A DNA stretch of 64,000 nt from Rhizophagus irregularis. Lineage: Eukaryota > Glomeromycota > Glomeromycetes > Glomerales > Glomeraceae. Made by a program: the position numbers and the translations under genes. Location of the stretch: assembly GCF_026210795.1 (NCBI RefSeq), contig NC_089436.1:2976001-3040000 (forward strand). Reading direction: 5' to 3'. Below, piece after piece: positions 23,369-32,942 of this stretch. Each line of letters begins with the position of its first letter. The first letter of the stretch is position 1. The notes beneath the pieces are model-generated. The model had not been told where the DNA came from. It was given only the letters and a program-made list of their open reading frames with translations, and made no database searches.

Positions 23369-25045
23369 AAAAAATGAATCAACAAGAAGAAATTTCCTTG
23401 ATCAAAAAACAAAATGAACTCATCTTGGAAAGATTAAAGTATAATAGATTTTTTATAAGAATAAATTTAAATGAATATTATTACTAATGAGTTATTTTTT
23501 AAAGTTCTTTAGATGATGGTACTTTTGCTGCGTTGTCCACAAATATTCGCAGACCTTCTACGTCGTCCACAACTTCCCCCGTTGACGTGTCATCTTTATC
23601 AACTCGTGAAAATATTCGCAGACCTTCTACGTCATCCACAACCTTCCCCATTGACGTATCATCTTTATTAGCTCGTGGAAATTCTCGCAGACCCTCTACG
23701 TCGTCCACAACCTCTCCTGTTGATGTGTCATCTTTATCAGCTCGTGGAAATATTCGCAGACCCTCTACGTCGTCCACAACCTTCCCCGTTGACGTAAGTT
23801 ATTAATATAAGTCTAATCATACTTTTTTAAAAAAAAATTCAATTTTGTAAAAAAACTAAAAAAACTAATAATGTATGATATGTATGATTAAAAGACACAT
23901 AATAAAAGTTTTGTTGCAAAACCAAAAAAAAAATACATATCTAAGTTAGATATGATAAGTACGTTAGATATAACGAATGAAATGTATACGTTGTGTATGG
24001 TACGTATATACATTAAATAATAATTGAATTTTCATACAAACAAGGCTTTTTGTAATAAATTAATAATCAATAAAACTAGTCGTCAATGAGAATATGTGCA
24101 GATTATCATCTTGATTATAATTTGTCATATAAAGACATACACAAAAACATTTTATTTAAAATAATCGAAAAGGTATTTATTTTTATTTACTTTAATCAAT
24201 ATGTTTATAGAATAAATATATAATATTTATAGAATAATTTTATAATTATTTTTTTTTAGTTTAAAATAAAAACTAAGGATCTTAACATTTCGCTTGGATA
24301 CAATGATTGGTTTGCATACGAGCTATTAAAAAAACACGTTCAGCACGTTCGTAAGTATTTCTTTTTTTATTAATATAATACAAATTAAATATGATTTTTT
24401 AAAAAATCAAAAAATATAATTTATATTTATATAATCAAAGGCGACCACAAAGCAAAAACAATAAATGGATATTTCACGAAAAGAACCCGAAGCAGAGGTG
24501 AGGAGAGGCCAGTGGAAAAAAACGTAGAAGAAAGCGGTGGTGATGAAGAAGAGAGAGAAAGTGAAGGTGAAGAAGCAGCAGCAGAAATTGAAATTCGGGA
24601 TGATTTCAATTCTAAAGAAGCAGCAGCAGAAATTGAAATTCGGGATGATTCCGATTCTAAAGAAGCAGCAGCAGAAATTGAAATTCGGGATGACTCCGAT
24701 TCCGATATAGACGAAGATTTAGAACGTCAACTCTTAAATTTATTTCGTAAAAGATATAAAAAAACAGGCGGAACAGATAGTAGTAAGGATGAAGAATTAG
24801 AACGCAATCTTATACGTGAAATAAGAAGTAAGTACGAGCGTAAAAAGAGGGAGAGGCAACTACAACAACAAAAAATACTACTACAACAACAACAACGAAA
24901 ACAGCAGCAGGAAGAAAAAGAAAAAGAAGTTGAAGAAAAAGAGAAAGAAATTGAAGAAAAAGAGAAAGAAATAGAAGAAAAAGAGAAAGAAATAGAAGAA
25001 AAAAAAAATGAAACAGCCACAAGTAATAATTTTTCTGTATATTAA
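23369..25045 (+). CDS. Probable multi-exon gene: repeat protein with coiled-coil C-terminus
   Basis: Proposed exons: an ATG exon at 23372 (MNQQEEISLIKKQ...), an exon about 23513-23796 carrying four 23-residue repeats (IRRPSTSSTTSPVDVSSL), a small exon about 24262-24352 (KDLNISLGYNDWFAYELL), and a last exon about 24440-25045. The last exon has three copies of EAAAEIEIRDDSDSK, a DEELERNLIREIRSKYERKK segment, a Gln-rich stretch and a regular EKEKEIEEKEKEIEE coiled coil, ending at TAA 25043-25045. GT and AG borders are visible, but the phase between exons 1 and 2 does not fit as drawn. The whole gene may be incomplete. Function unknown; it lies within the giant CACTA element. Confidence 0.45.
23545..23795 (+). 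repeat. Coding minisatellite, 69 bp unit, four copies
   Basis: Copies start near 23545, 23614, 23683 and 23752 with the string attcgcagacc. The unit is a multiple of three, so both strands stay open. On the + strand it encodes 23-residue Ser/Thr/Pro-rich repeats. Confidence 0.85.
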
Positions 25046-25099
25046 TTAATTAATTTAAGTATTAAAAATAACTTATTTTTATCATTTTTTCTTAAGGAG

Positions 25100-25262
25100 G
25101 TGGACGTACCTTACGCAAAAGGACAGTGACGGCCAATAAGGCCAATAAAAAAGCGAGGGCCAATAAAAAAAGATAATGAAAAAAATAAAAGGTAAATAAC
25201 ATTACGCAAAAGGACAGTGACGGCCAATAAAAAAGATAATGAAAAAATAAAAAATAAAAAGT
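25100..25262 (+). repeat. Duplicated segment with acgcaaaaggacagtgacgg unit
   Basis: The string ttacgcaaaaggacagtgac followed by ggccaataa and aaaagataatgaaaaa occurs near 25113 and 25202, with an extra ggccaataa expansion in the first copy. Confidence 0.7.
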
Positions 25263-25364
25263 AAATAGTTAAATATGTTTGTAATAAACAACTCATTTTT
25301 ATAAAAAAAATTATTAATGAACTGAAATAAATAATAATAGTAATTTTTATATTTAATTGGCTTT

Positions 25365-25950
25365 TGAACCTTAAGAAAATTCGCGAGAATTTTTCTTATC
25401 GGGATTTCAATTTACTTAAACTTTAAAATGAGAAGTATCAAGAAAAATTCGCGAGAATTTTTCTTAAAAAATCGTGATTTCAATTTATTTAAACTTTAAA
25501 AATAAGCGGTATCAAGAAAAATTCGCGAGAATTTTTCTTGAAATCGTGATTTCAGTTTGCTAATCGGTCTTTAAACTTTAAAATAAGCAGTATCAAGAAA
25601 AATTCGTGAGAATTTTTCTTAAAAAATCGTGATTTCAATTTATTTAAACTTTAAAAATAAGCGGTATCAAGAAAAATTCGCAAGAATTTTTCTTGAAATC
25701 GTGATTTCAGTTTACTAATCGGTCTTTAAACTTTAAAATAAGCAGCATCAAGAAAAATTCGCGAGAATTTTTCTTAAAAAATCGTAATTTCAATTTATTT
25801 AAAATTTAAAAATAAGCAGTATCAAAAAAAATTCGCAAGAATTTTTCTTGAAATCGTGATTTTAATTTATTTATTAGTCAGTCTTTTAAACTTTAAAATA
25901 AGCAATATCAAGAAAAATTCGCGAGAATTTTTCTTGAAATCGTGATTTCA
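25365..25950. repeat. Cluster 6 of the AAGAAAAATTC palindrome
   Basis: About eight copies in a unit of about 75 bp (tcgtgatttcaatttattta, aactttaaaaataagcggta). Arms are perfect in most copies; cores are GCGAGA, GTGAGA and GCAAGA. The unit is the inverse of cluster 4. Confidence 0.82.
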
Positions 25951-26639
25951 ATTTATTGGTTGGTATCTCTAATAGTCTCCGGATTCTTGTTTTTTCGTTA
26001 TTAATTTCTTCTTTTTATACGTGGAGCTCGACTATTTTCAGATTTTAACAACCGAACTATCAATCTAATCGCTCGCGACTTGACTGTTTGGCATTATAAC
26101 GAACAAATTTTATTATTTTGAATAAAATTAAATCTATACCATAATAGATTAATAGATGTTGTAATGCAATTTCGAATATATTATTATATCTTACAAAAAT
26201 TCATATCTACAATATCGGCATAAACCCGGATATATATATATCATGTGATTTAATCGCTTTCATTCATAGATTATGATTGGATAATTATCACATGGATGCC
26301 GATCATTTGTTTGTTTTTGCATGCACGCGAATGATATAAATTGGGAAAAATACAAACTGTTTCTCTTTTACTCTTTATTCTTTATTTTGCTTTTTACTCG
26401 AAGTATTATCTCAAATATTGCACTTATTTATTTATTTCATTTTTTTATAGAAGAAAATTTTAAACGATACCAAATAAAAGGTTGCCTAATAGATATAGAA
26501 AGAAATACATTTCACAAAAAGAAAATATTTAACGTTATGAAGTAATATTTTTTTAAACTTAAATATAATTAATTGTATTATTCTTTATTACTAATTTTTT
26601 ATCTTGTCTTTTTGAACTTTTCTAAAATAGATTTATTTA

Positions 26640-27190
26640 TAATTTAATAAAATAGGTACAGTTACTTTTATTTTCGGTCTTTATTGCTATTAATTGTATC
26701 GCTACTAATTGTATCTTTTTTTTTTATCATTACTAATTGTATCTTTCTTTCATCGCTACTAATTGTATCTTTCTTTCATCGCTACTAATTGTATCTTTCT
26801 TTTATCGCTACTAATTTTTTATCATTACTAATTTTCTTCTTTTTATCACTATTAATTTTTCTTCTTTTTATCACTACTAATTATATCTTTCTTTCATTGC
26901 TACTAATTTTTCTTCTTTTTACCACTACTAATTGTATCTTTCTTCTATTGTTACTAATTATATCTTTTTTTTATCACTACTAATTTTTCTTCTATCGCTA
27001 TTAATTGTATCTTCTTTTTATCACTAATAATTTTTCTTCCTTTTATTACTACTAATTGTATCTTTCTTTCATCGTTACTAATTGTATCTTTTTTTTTTAT
27101 TACTGCTAATTTTTCTTCTTTTTATCACTACTAATTGTATCTCTTTTTATCACTTCTTCTTTTATAACTACTAATTCTTTCTTTTTTTTA
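26640..27190 (+). repeat. Minisatellite of about 24-30 bp (tcgctactaattgtatcttt)
   Basis: About twenty irregular copies of cactactaatt followed by gtatctttctttc or tttcttcttttta. The region 25951-26640 to its left is AT-rich with no supported gene; the frame at 26321-26545 has no recognisable feature. Confidence 0.8.
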
Positions 27191-27399
27191 TTTTCTCTAT
27201 ATTTAATTATAATAATTTTATTACTATAATAGAAGTATTCTTTTATTAGATTTTAATTACACAAATTATTAATTGCATATCAATTTAAATAATAAATTAT
27301 CTGTTATATTTATTTATACATTATATTATTAATAAAATAAAAACATTCTATGTAAATACATGTACTAATGGTATATTTTTAATATGCAAACATACAGAT

Positions 27400-27958
27400 T
27401 GCTGGGATATCATGCTGTTCGCAAATTAATCAAAGTAGGAAACGTACGGTTCACACTGGGATATCGTGCTGTTCGCAAATTAATCAAAGTAGGAAACGTA
27501 CGGTTCACACTGGGATATCATGCTGTTCGCAAATTAATCAAAGTGGGAAACGTACGGTGCACACCGGGATATCGTGCTGTTCGCAAATTAATCAAAGTGG
27601 GAAACGTACGGTGCACACCGGGATATCGTGCTGTTCGCAAATTAATCAACAGTGGGAAACGTACGGTTCACACCGGGATATCGTGCTGTTCGCAAATTAA
27701 TCAACAGTGGGAAACGTACGGTTCACACTGGGATATCGTGCTGTTCGCAAATTAATCAACAGTGGGAAACGTACGGTTCACACCGGGATATCATGCTGTT
27801 CGCAAATTAATCAACAGTGGGAAACGTACGGTTCACACCGGGATATCGTGCTGTTCGCAAATTAATCAACAGTGGGAAACGTACGGTTCACACCGGGATA
27901 TCATGCTGTTCGCAAATTAATCAACAGTGGGAAACGTACGGTTCACACCGCCATATCA
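27400..27958 (+). repeat. Right subterminal tandem array, ten units of 53-56 bp
   Basis: Each unit carries gggatatcgtgctgttcgca, aattaatcaacagtgggaaa and cgtacggttcacac. The first three units lack a 'cagt' motif that later units have (caaagtagg versus caacagtggg). The ctgttcgcaaa core also occurs near the left terminus. The array ends about 190 bp before the right terminus. Long open frames through it are artefacts of the repeat. Confidence 0.9.
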
Positions 27959-28151
27959 TTCTTTATGTCAGTATAATTTTCACGTTAAACATATGTGCGT
28001 TAATACAATATGTATGATACGGTGTGCAGAATACCGAATATATACCGTATGTGTAATACGATAATAATACATTATTCATACTGTAAAGATACTGATCGCA
28101 AAATACGGTTATACCGTATGATAACAGTATGTATATTTTTTTATAGGGTTT

Positions 28152-28376
28152 GCATTGCCGATTGTAAGCCGTCTGCTGTCTCTTAGCAGTGGTTTCTTTC
28201 TTTTTCTCCTTAGTCTTCTTCTTGATCATCCAGTCTACTCCAGTAAAAGTATTCTTATGCATGCCACAAACTGTGCAGTCACCATGCAGTCGGTAACGCC
28301 CATTTGTAGTCATATCTTGTATTTCACTAGCCGTCTCAGTTTCCTTCTTGCACTTTAGGCAGTAAAAACGTGTCAT
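28152..28376 (-). pseudogene. N-terminal part of the Polinton zinc-ribbon protein (DUF5679-like)
   Basis: The ATG is at 28374-28376. The protein begins MTRFYCLKCKKETET and continues with a NGRYRLHGDCTVCG segment: two CxxC pairs around a conserved NGR...GxC block, as in viral DUF5679-type zinc ribbons. A lysine-rich stretch follows, then the terminus of the 24 kb element interrupts the frame. The rest is at 3818-3913. It is divergent from the integrase gene, with 44 bp between start codons, so the two probably share a promoter. Reading on into the transposon adds unrelated residues. The zinc-ribbon call is firm; DUF5679 is by remembered pattern. Confidence 0.75.
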
Positions 28377-28420
28377 CTTAAGATTTGAAGTCTAAAACCA
28401 TTCCTTTAATTTGTCGTAAT

Positions 28421-29512
28421 ATGTCACACTTAGAGAATTACTATAAGTACTACAATCTCTCCGGAGTATCAGCACGAATTCTAAAAGGTGAAGAGCACTA
28501 CAACCTATACAAAAAGCCCCTAAAGGAAAAGTCAACAGAACGCCCAAAGGTAATTGTATGGAAACCAAATGCAACACATCAGGCAGATCTTGTAGAGATG
28601 CCAGTTGACCCCAAAGGATTCCACTATTTTCTCATAGTGGTGGAAGTTGCAGGAAAGAGAGTCGATGCAGAACCCCTAAAGGATAAGACTGCAAATAAAA
28701 TCCTAAACGGGTTTGTTAAAATCTACAGAAGAAATCGTATCAAGCCTTCAACACACCGACTGGAGATGGACTCCAGATCAGAATTCACTAACGACCAAGT
28801 ACGTGATTTTTTCCTGAACAGCTTAGGGGTGATGATGAGGTATGGAGAGCCGGGAAGACATAAACAGCAGTCATATGCCGAACGAGCTATCCAAGCCATC
28901 CAAGAACCCCTTCTGAAACGAATGGTAGCACAGGAGTTGAAAACTGGGGTGACATCCGTGAAATGGTCAGAAGATTTCCATAATATAGTGAGTAAAGTAA
29001 ATGAACTCTGGCAGAGAAATCCCCCAGACATTCCGACAGGGTCACCCAAAGTGTCAAAAAAGACAGACCTCCTCTCTGAAGGAACACGTGTCAGAGTCAA
29101 GTTAGATGAACCTATTTCTGTACTTGGTAACAAACTTCACGGAAAATTCTGTACAGGAGACATAAGATGGAATCCAAACATACGTGTTATCAAAAAAATG
29201 ATACTCTCACCTGAACAACCTCCTACATATCTTCTTAACGGACCACATGGTCGATTAGGTGTATCCAGATGTGCATATATCCAAAAGGAATTGCAAGTAG
29301 TTCCTATTAATGAACGTCCTCCACCTGATTCTGTGATAAGAGGACAACCTGAAAGATTTGTTCCTGAGCAGATACTTCAACATCACATTAGAAAAGGTCA
29401 AGACCAGTATTTGGTTAAGTGGGAGCGCTATTCAGACACTGAGGCTACTTGGGAACCTGCTGACCGGTTGAAGGAGGATGTCCCTGACTTAATTCGCAAA
29501 TTTTGGAAATAA
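28421..29512 (+). CDS. Polinton-type RVE integrase with C-terminal chromodomain
   Basis: Start chosen at the ATG at 28421; the frame is open a little further upstream without ATG. Length 363 residues. The catalytic triad is visible as D in HQADLVEMP (about residue 56), D in LEMDSRSEF (about 112) and E in QQSYAERAIQ (about 149). The ADLVEM context and the YxxY...LHKP-like lead-in are typical of Polinton integrases rather than LTR retrotransposons. The C-terminal residues about 310-363 form a chromodomain (QYLVKWERYSDTEATWEPA). No N-terminal HHCC motif is seen. The frame is intact, so this could still be a functional protein. Role: cutting and joining of element ends, with the chromodomain perhaps guiding target choice. 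Confidence 0.9.
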   Translation: MSHLENYYKYYNLSGVSARILKGEEHYNLYKKPLKEKSTERPKVIVWKPNATHQADLVEMPVDPKGFHYFLIVVEVAGKRVDAEPLKDKTANKILNGFVKIYRRNRIKPSTHRLEMDSRSEFTNDQVRDFFLNSLGVMMRYGEPGRHKQQSYAERAIQAIQEPLLKRMVAQELKTGVTSVKWSEDFHNIVSKVNELWQRNPPDIPTGSPKVSKKTDLLSEGTRVRVKLDEPISVLGNKLHGKFCTGDIRWNPNIRVIKKMILSPEQPPTYLLNGPHGRLGVSRCAYIQKELQVVPINERPPPDSVIRGQPERFVPEQILQHHIRKGQDQYLVKWERYSDTEATWEPADRLKEDVPDLIRKFWK

Positions 29513-29536
29513 AAAAAATAGAAGAATTAAAGGGCC

Positions 29537-30288
29537 TTATTTTTTGTCTCCTCGATTCACGTCAGAAACTATCAGGATAAAAACATTCTTCTCATCACAG
29601 GTAAGGGCTATATGTTCACGTGATTCATGAACATCATAATTGTAACGTTTCAGACACGTTCGGCTCAATCCAATTTCCCTATGCTTGTAATTACTTAAGA
29701 CTGCAAGATCCTCAGTGATAGCATAATCAGGGGTAAGTTTGATTGACACTCCCTTTACCATGCTGAATGTCCTACCTGTTCCTGGAGCACCAGATATGTT
29801 GTATGTAATACTCTTGTCGATATCCAACCCTAATTCCTCAGCAGCTTCTCTCTGAATAAATGACGTATTAGCACAAGTGTCTGCTAAACACTGAATTGCT
29901 ATCCCATTAACCTCCCCATCCAGTGCTAAAAGATCTTTAGTATTCTCCAAACGAGCTATGTCAATATCCATAGGATCGTCTACCCTGATATCCTCTTCTT
30001 GTTCCTCCTCAACTAGGTCTTCTGGAATCTCTGTGACTTTTCTAGCAGACAATAACTCTTCCTGAAGAATCTCACAGAGTAATTTCCTAAAGTCTGCAGA
30101 CCTTAACAGGCTTAATAAGTCATTCTTAGTAACAGCTTTTGCAGGTGTAGACTTACTACCAGTAACTTTCACAGGAATCTTAACAGGGGTTGCTTTGCCT
30201 TTCAAGGGCACACTAGAAGAGCTAACTGCTGTCTTATTTGGAGACAACTTAAAAAGTTTTGAGATACTCGAACCTACTTTTTTTTTGA
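29537..30288 (-). CDS. Retropepsin-like aspartic protease, in -1 frame to the Gag-like gene
   Basis: The open frame has no convincing ATG at its start. It is open from the A-run at 30278-30286 (T-run on the + strand) to the stop at 29537. Residues in the middle carry the retropepsin signature: VNGIAIQCLADTCANTSFIQ, with DTCA in place of DTGA, then EELGL. Further on are GRTFSMVKGVSIKL and LSNYKHREIGLSRTCL, in the place of the second hydrophobic-Gly motif. It is preceded by a lysine/proline/serine linker. It probably is made as a Gag-Pro fusion by -1 frameshifting, or the gene is broken by a homopolymer change. One active-site aspartate per chain implies a dimer. Confidence 0.7.
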
Positions 30289-31703
30289 CCCAACACGAAC
30301 CATATAGACATCACCATCTTTTTCTCTCAATTCTACCTTTTCACCAAAACTCATAGTATCAATGTCCATAGCATCATCGTTAAGATCGAGGTTTCTCATT
30401 GCTCGGGCCAAATCCAGATCATCACGTCTATCTTTAGTCTTTTGAAGTTGATTGGTAAGTATTTTAGACGTCCCACGTTTATATCCCATAATAAGATCAA
30501 TAGCATTTTGATAATCATCCAAAGTCCAAGCAGGAGCATCAGGATCATCACCAACATCAGGTTCTACATAACTATCATCCCAATCAGGATCCTAATGATC
30601 CTGAATAACATGTCTCTGTGGTTTTGGTCGAACAGGTTTAATCTGCTGTCTATAGACTGGTGGATTACGAACTGGCCGAGCCTGTAATTGTTTAAATTGC
30701 ACCTGGAAATTCTTGGTAAGTTCTTCAGCCTGAGCCTTAAGCAACTCTTGTAATTGTTCTTGAGTAACCCCAGATGACTTTGATGTCAGTACGACAGGTT
30801 CCTGTTTTCCTAACGGAGGTTGAGTTACATCACTGTAATCTGCTCGAAGTCGCCGATTTCTATCTTGTAACCCCAAGCGCATTTCAGCCCTTCTCCGTTC
30901 TAAATTTCTCAGATGTTTAACCAAGTCATCAGGATTAAGATTACTAAACCTTTCTGCTTCAAAAATATTATCAGCCGAAAGACCTCTAAAGAACTGGTCG
31001 ATAATAAGATCATCAGTTAGTTTTAGTAATTTTCCAGCCCTCTTTACAGTTCTATAAAATGCATCAACTGGCTCATTTTCCTGATAAAGACTGTTAAAAC
31101 GGATACGTTTCTTTTCATCTAAAATAGTTGGGAATTGTGTTCTAAGCCAATAAAGTGCCTGGTTAGGTTTAATACCTGGAAAAACTATAGAACGATTATT
31201 ATTAGCAGCAACACCAGCATCTGCAGTAGCTGGAGCAGCTCTATCTGTTAGACGAGCACTAGCTCTTCCCCAAGCTTTATCTCCACCTATTAAATCATGA
31301 GTAGGAATAAATGCTGCTCTAATAGTTACTAATGCATTAGCTACATCTGTAGCATGAACATGTGCTTTAGACCCATTTACATAGGTACCTGCATTTGGTC
31401 CTCCTGCACCTTCTGGTATTACTAATGCTACAAAAGCAGCTAAATTAGCTCCACCTCTTGAATGATACCAGAAAGTTCCCAATTTTTTCCTGTAATTTCT
31501 CGATCAAACCATTCAGCCACTTCACCGGCCATGCAGCTTCTAAGTATACCCATAGCTCTTTTCCAAGACTCTGGTGGCCCTCCAGCAGCGTATGGGTTAA
31601 GATTAATAGTATCAAGATAACCCATGTAAAGCCTAACAAATGTATCAACATCATCAGTAGCTTTACCCTCAAAAATTGGCAATCCTATCGCAGTGGTAGC
31701 CAT
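30274..31703 (-). pseudogene. Gag-like structural protein gene, broken by a frameshift and a stop
   Basis: It starts at ATG 31703 (MATTAIGLPIFEG). The first part has WKRAMGILRSCMAGEVAEWF, like the retrotransposon Gag capsid domain. The frame shifts near 31450-31480. The next part (to 30592) has FNSLYQENEPVDAFYRTV and LTDDLIIDQFFRGL, then a KHLRNLERRRAEMRLG helix and a Gln-rich tail. A TAG at 30592-30594 (CAG would be expected) is followed in the same frame by an acidic region to the stop at 30274. It lies in a run of minus-strand genes, overlapping the upstream coiled-coil gene by 19 bp, and feeds the protease by the slippery site. Known Gag proteins assemble into particles and bind nucleic acid; no zinc knuckle is seen here. 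Confidence 0.7.
30278..30286 (-). promoter_or_regulatory. Candidate -1 ribosomal frameshift site (A AAA AAA) between Gag-like and protease frames
   Basis: On the minus strand the Gag frame reads ggg tca aaa aaa aag tag. The heptamer A AAA AAA is in the correct phase, and the -1 frame continues into the protease. The Gag stop is one codon later, at 30274-30276. No clear downstream pseudoknot was worked out. Confidence 0.5.
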
Positions 31704-32874
31704 ATCGTCTCTAGTGGATTGTTTAAAAGAGGTGGAGGAGGGTTCAATTGTCTAATTCGAAACCATTGTACCTGAATTCTAAGAGCAGCTATCTGTTGGA
31801 AAAGTCTATTCCTAAGTCTTCCTAATGTCTGAATCCCAAAACGCACCCTATTATTAGCATGTGCTAGTTGTGCATTAACCTGTCCAAGTTGTGCATTAGC
31901 TAATATAAGTTGTCCTCCAGTCTGAGTAGCCCTCAGCCGCCAATGATTCAGAAGAATATTACCATGATTCACAGCATTTTGAGCCTCATTACGATCCCTT
32001 ACTGCTTGAGTATAATCTGCTTGTAATACATTACGTTCATGTCATGCCTGATTACGTTCACCTATAGCCCGTCGACGAAGCTCTACCATCCCTATGAAAA
32101 AAAATTTCTTTAAAATATACTTAAAATATACTTATATATTTTAAAATATATCTAAAATGTACTTAAAATTTTTAAATGTACTTATAATATACTTAAAATT
32201 GCAATTTTAAGTATATTTAAAGTATAAAATTTTATACTTAAACTACATTTAAAATATACTTAATTGCAATTTAAATATAATTTAAGTATAATTTAAGTGC
32301 AAAATTTTATACTTTAAATATACTTAAAATTGCAATTTTAAGTATATTTTAAGTATATTTTAAAATGTTAAGTATATTTTAGGTATATTTTAAAATATAT
32401 AAGTATATTTTAAGTATATTTTAAAAAAATACATAAGTATATTTTAAGTATATTTTAAAGAATTTTTTTTTTATAGGGCATAGTATCATAATCTCTTTGC
32501 AGGTTATGGTTTTCTTCTATGAAATTATCATTGGCAGCACGTATAATAACTAATTGACGTTCTAAATTAGTAAACGTTTCATCAAATGCATTTATCTTAT
32601 CTTGTGCAAAAACTAACAAATCTTTTGTAATACCAAGTTCTTCATGTTTTACTTTACAGCGATATATTAATATATTAGTAATATGTTTGATTTGATTATT
32701 TGCCTCCTGTATCTCTGAATCAACAGTTAAACGACCCCTGGTAGTCAATAAATTTGCATGAGCCTTAAGTATTCTAACTAATTCATCATCATTTTCTTCA
32801 TTGGTCAAGTGTGCAGGAGGCAGTCCAGTAGGTTCTGAAGGAGTATAAACTGGAATTGGTATTGATGTCGACAT
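31685..32874 (-). pseudogene. Coiled-coil protein gene upstream of Gag, split by a MITE
   Basis: The ATG is at 32872-32874 (MSTSIPIPVY). The N-terminal half predicts long helices (FTNLERQLVIIRAANDNFIE). It is interrupted at DYDTM by the MITE 32090-32478. On the far side the frame resumes (VELRRRAIGERNQA), meets a TGA at 32042-32044 (CGA expected) and continues through Asn/Gln/Leu-rich helices to a proline-rich end at 31685. The 3' end overlaps the Gag-like start in another frame, so translation of the two may be coupled. Function unknown; position suggests part of the same structural module. Confidence 0.6.
32090..32478. mobile_element. CMC-type MITE (389 bp) with CAT duplication
   Basis: The left end is CCCTATGAAAAAAAATTTC, the right end is the complement of CCCTATAAAAAAAAAATTC, and CAT flanks both sides (32087-32089, 32479-32481). 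The inside is made of ttaaaatatacttaaa-type palindromic words. Removing it joins the coiled-coil gene in frame. Its ends are like those of the 24 kb element, so that element's transposase may have moved it. Confidence 0.85.
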
Positions 32875-32942
32875 AGTATTTAAACTAAGTTAGAATAAAA
32901 TTCAAATGGATCTTTATGTATACAATTTGGACGAGTACACGA

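Larger units (their letters stand above)
3914..28148. mobile_element. Giant (24.2 kb) CACTA/CMC-type DNA transposon with Tnp2 transposase
   Basis: The left end reads CCCTATAAAAAATATGCATA and the right end, reverse-complemented, reads CCCTATAAAAAAATATACAT. TTT lies on both sides (3911-3913 and 28149-28151), matching the 3 bp duplication of CACTA elements. Removing it restores an open frame of the host zinc-ribbon gene. Both ends share subterminal CTGTTCGCAAA motifs, and a Tnp2-type transposase lies near the left end. The TTT duplication is low complexity, so the frame restoration is the stronger argument. The element contains palindrome clusters, minisatellites, possible cargo genes, one solo LTR and one MITE. 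Alternatively, several elements could be stacked between these ends. Confidence 0.75.

Noticed and set aside
26321-26545. 74-residue hydrophobic frame
   Set aside because: AT-rich chance frame; no support beyond being open.
27400-27958. Regular repeats that could suggest a CRISPR array
   Set aside because: Units are contiguous with no unique spacers, and the DNA is eukaryotic transposon sequence.
27384-28017. Open frames of 123 and 66 residues through the right-end tandem array
   Set aside because: They only translate the 53-56 bp repeat; no independent start or motif.
28385-28420. Upstream non-ATG start for the integrase
   Set aside because: The first ATG is 28421; the extra codons overlap the short divergent promoter region.
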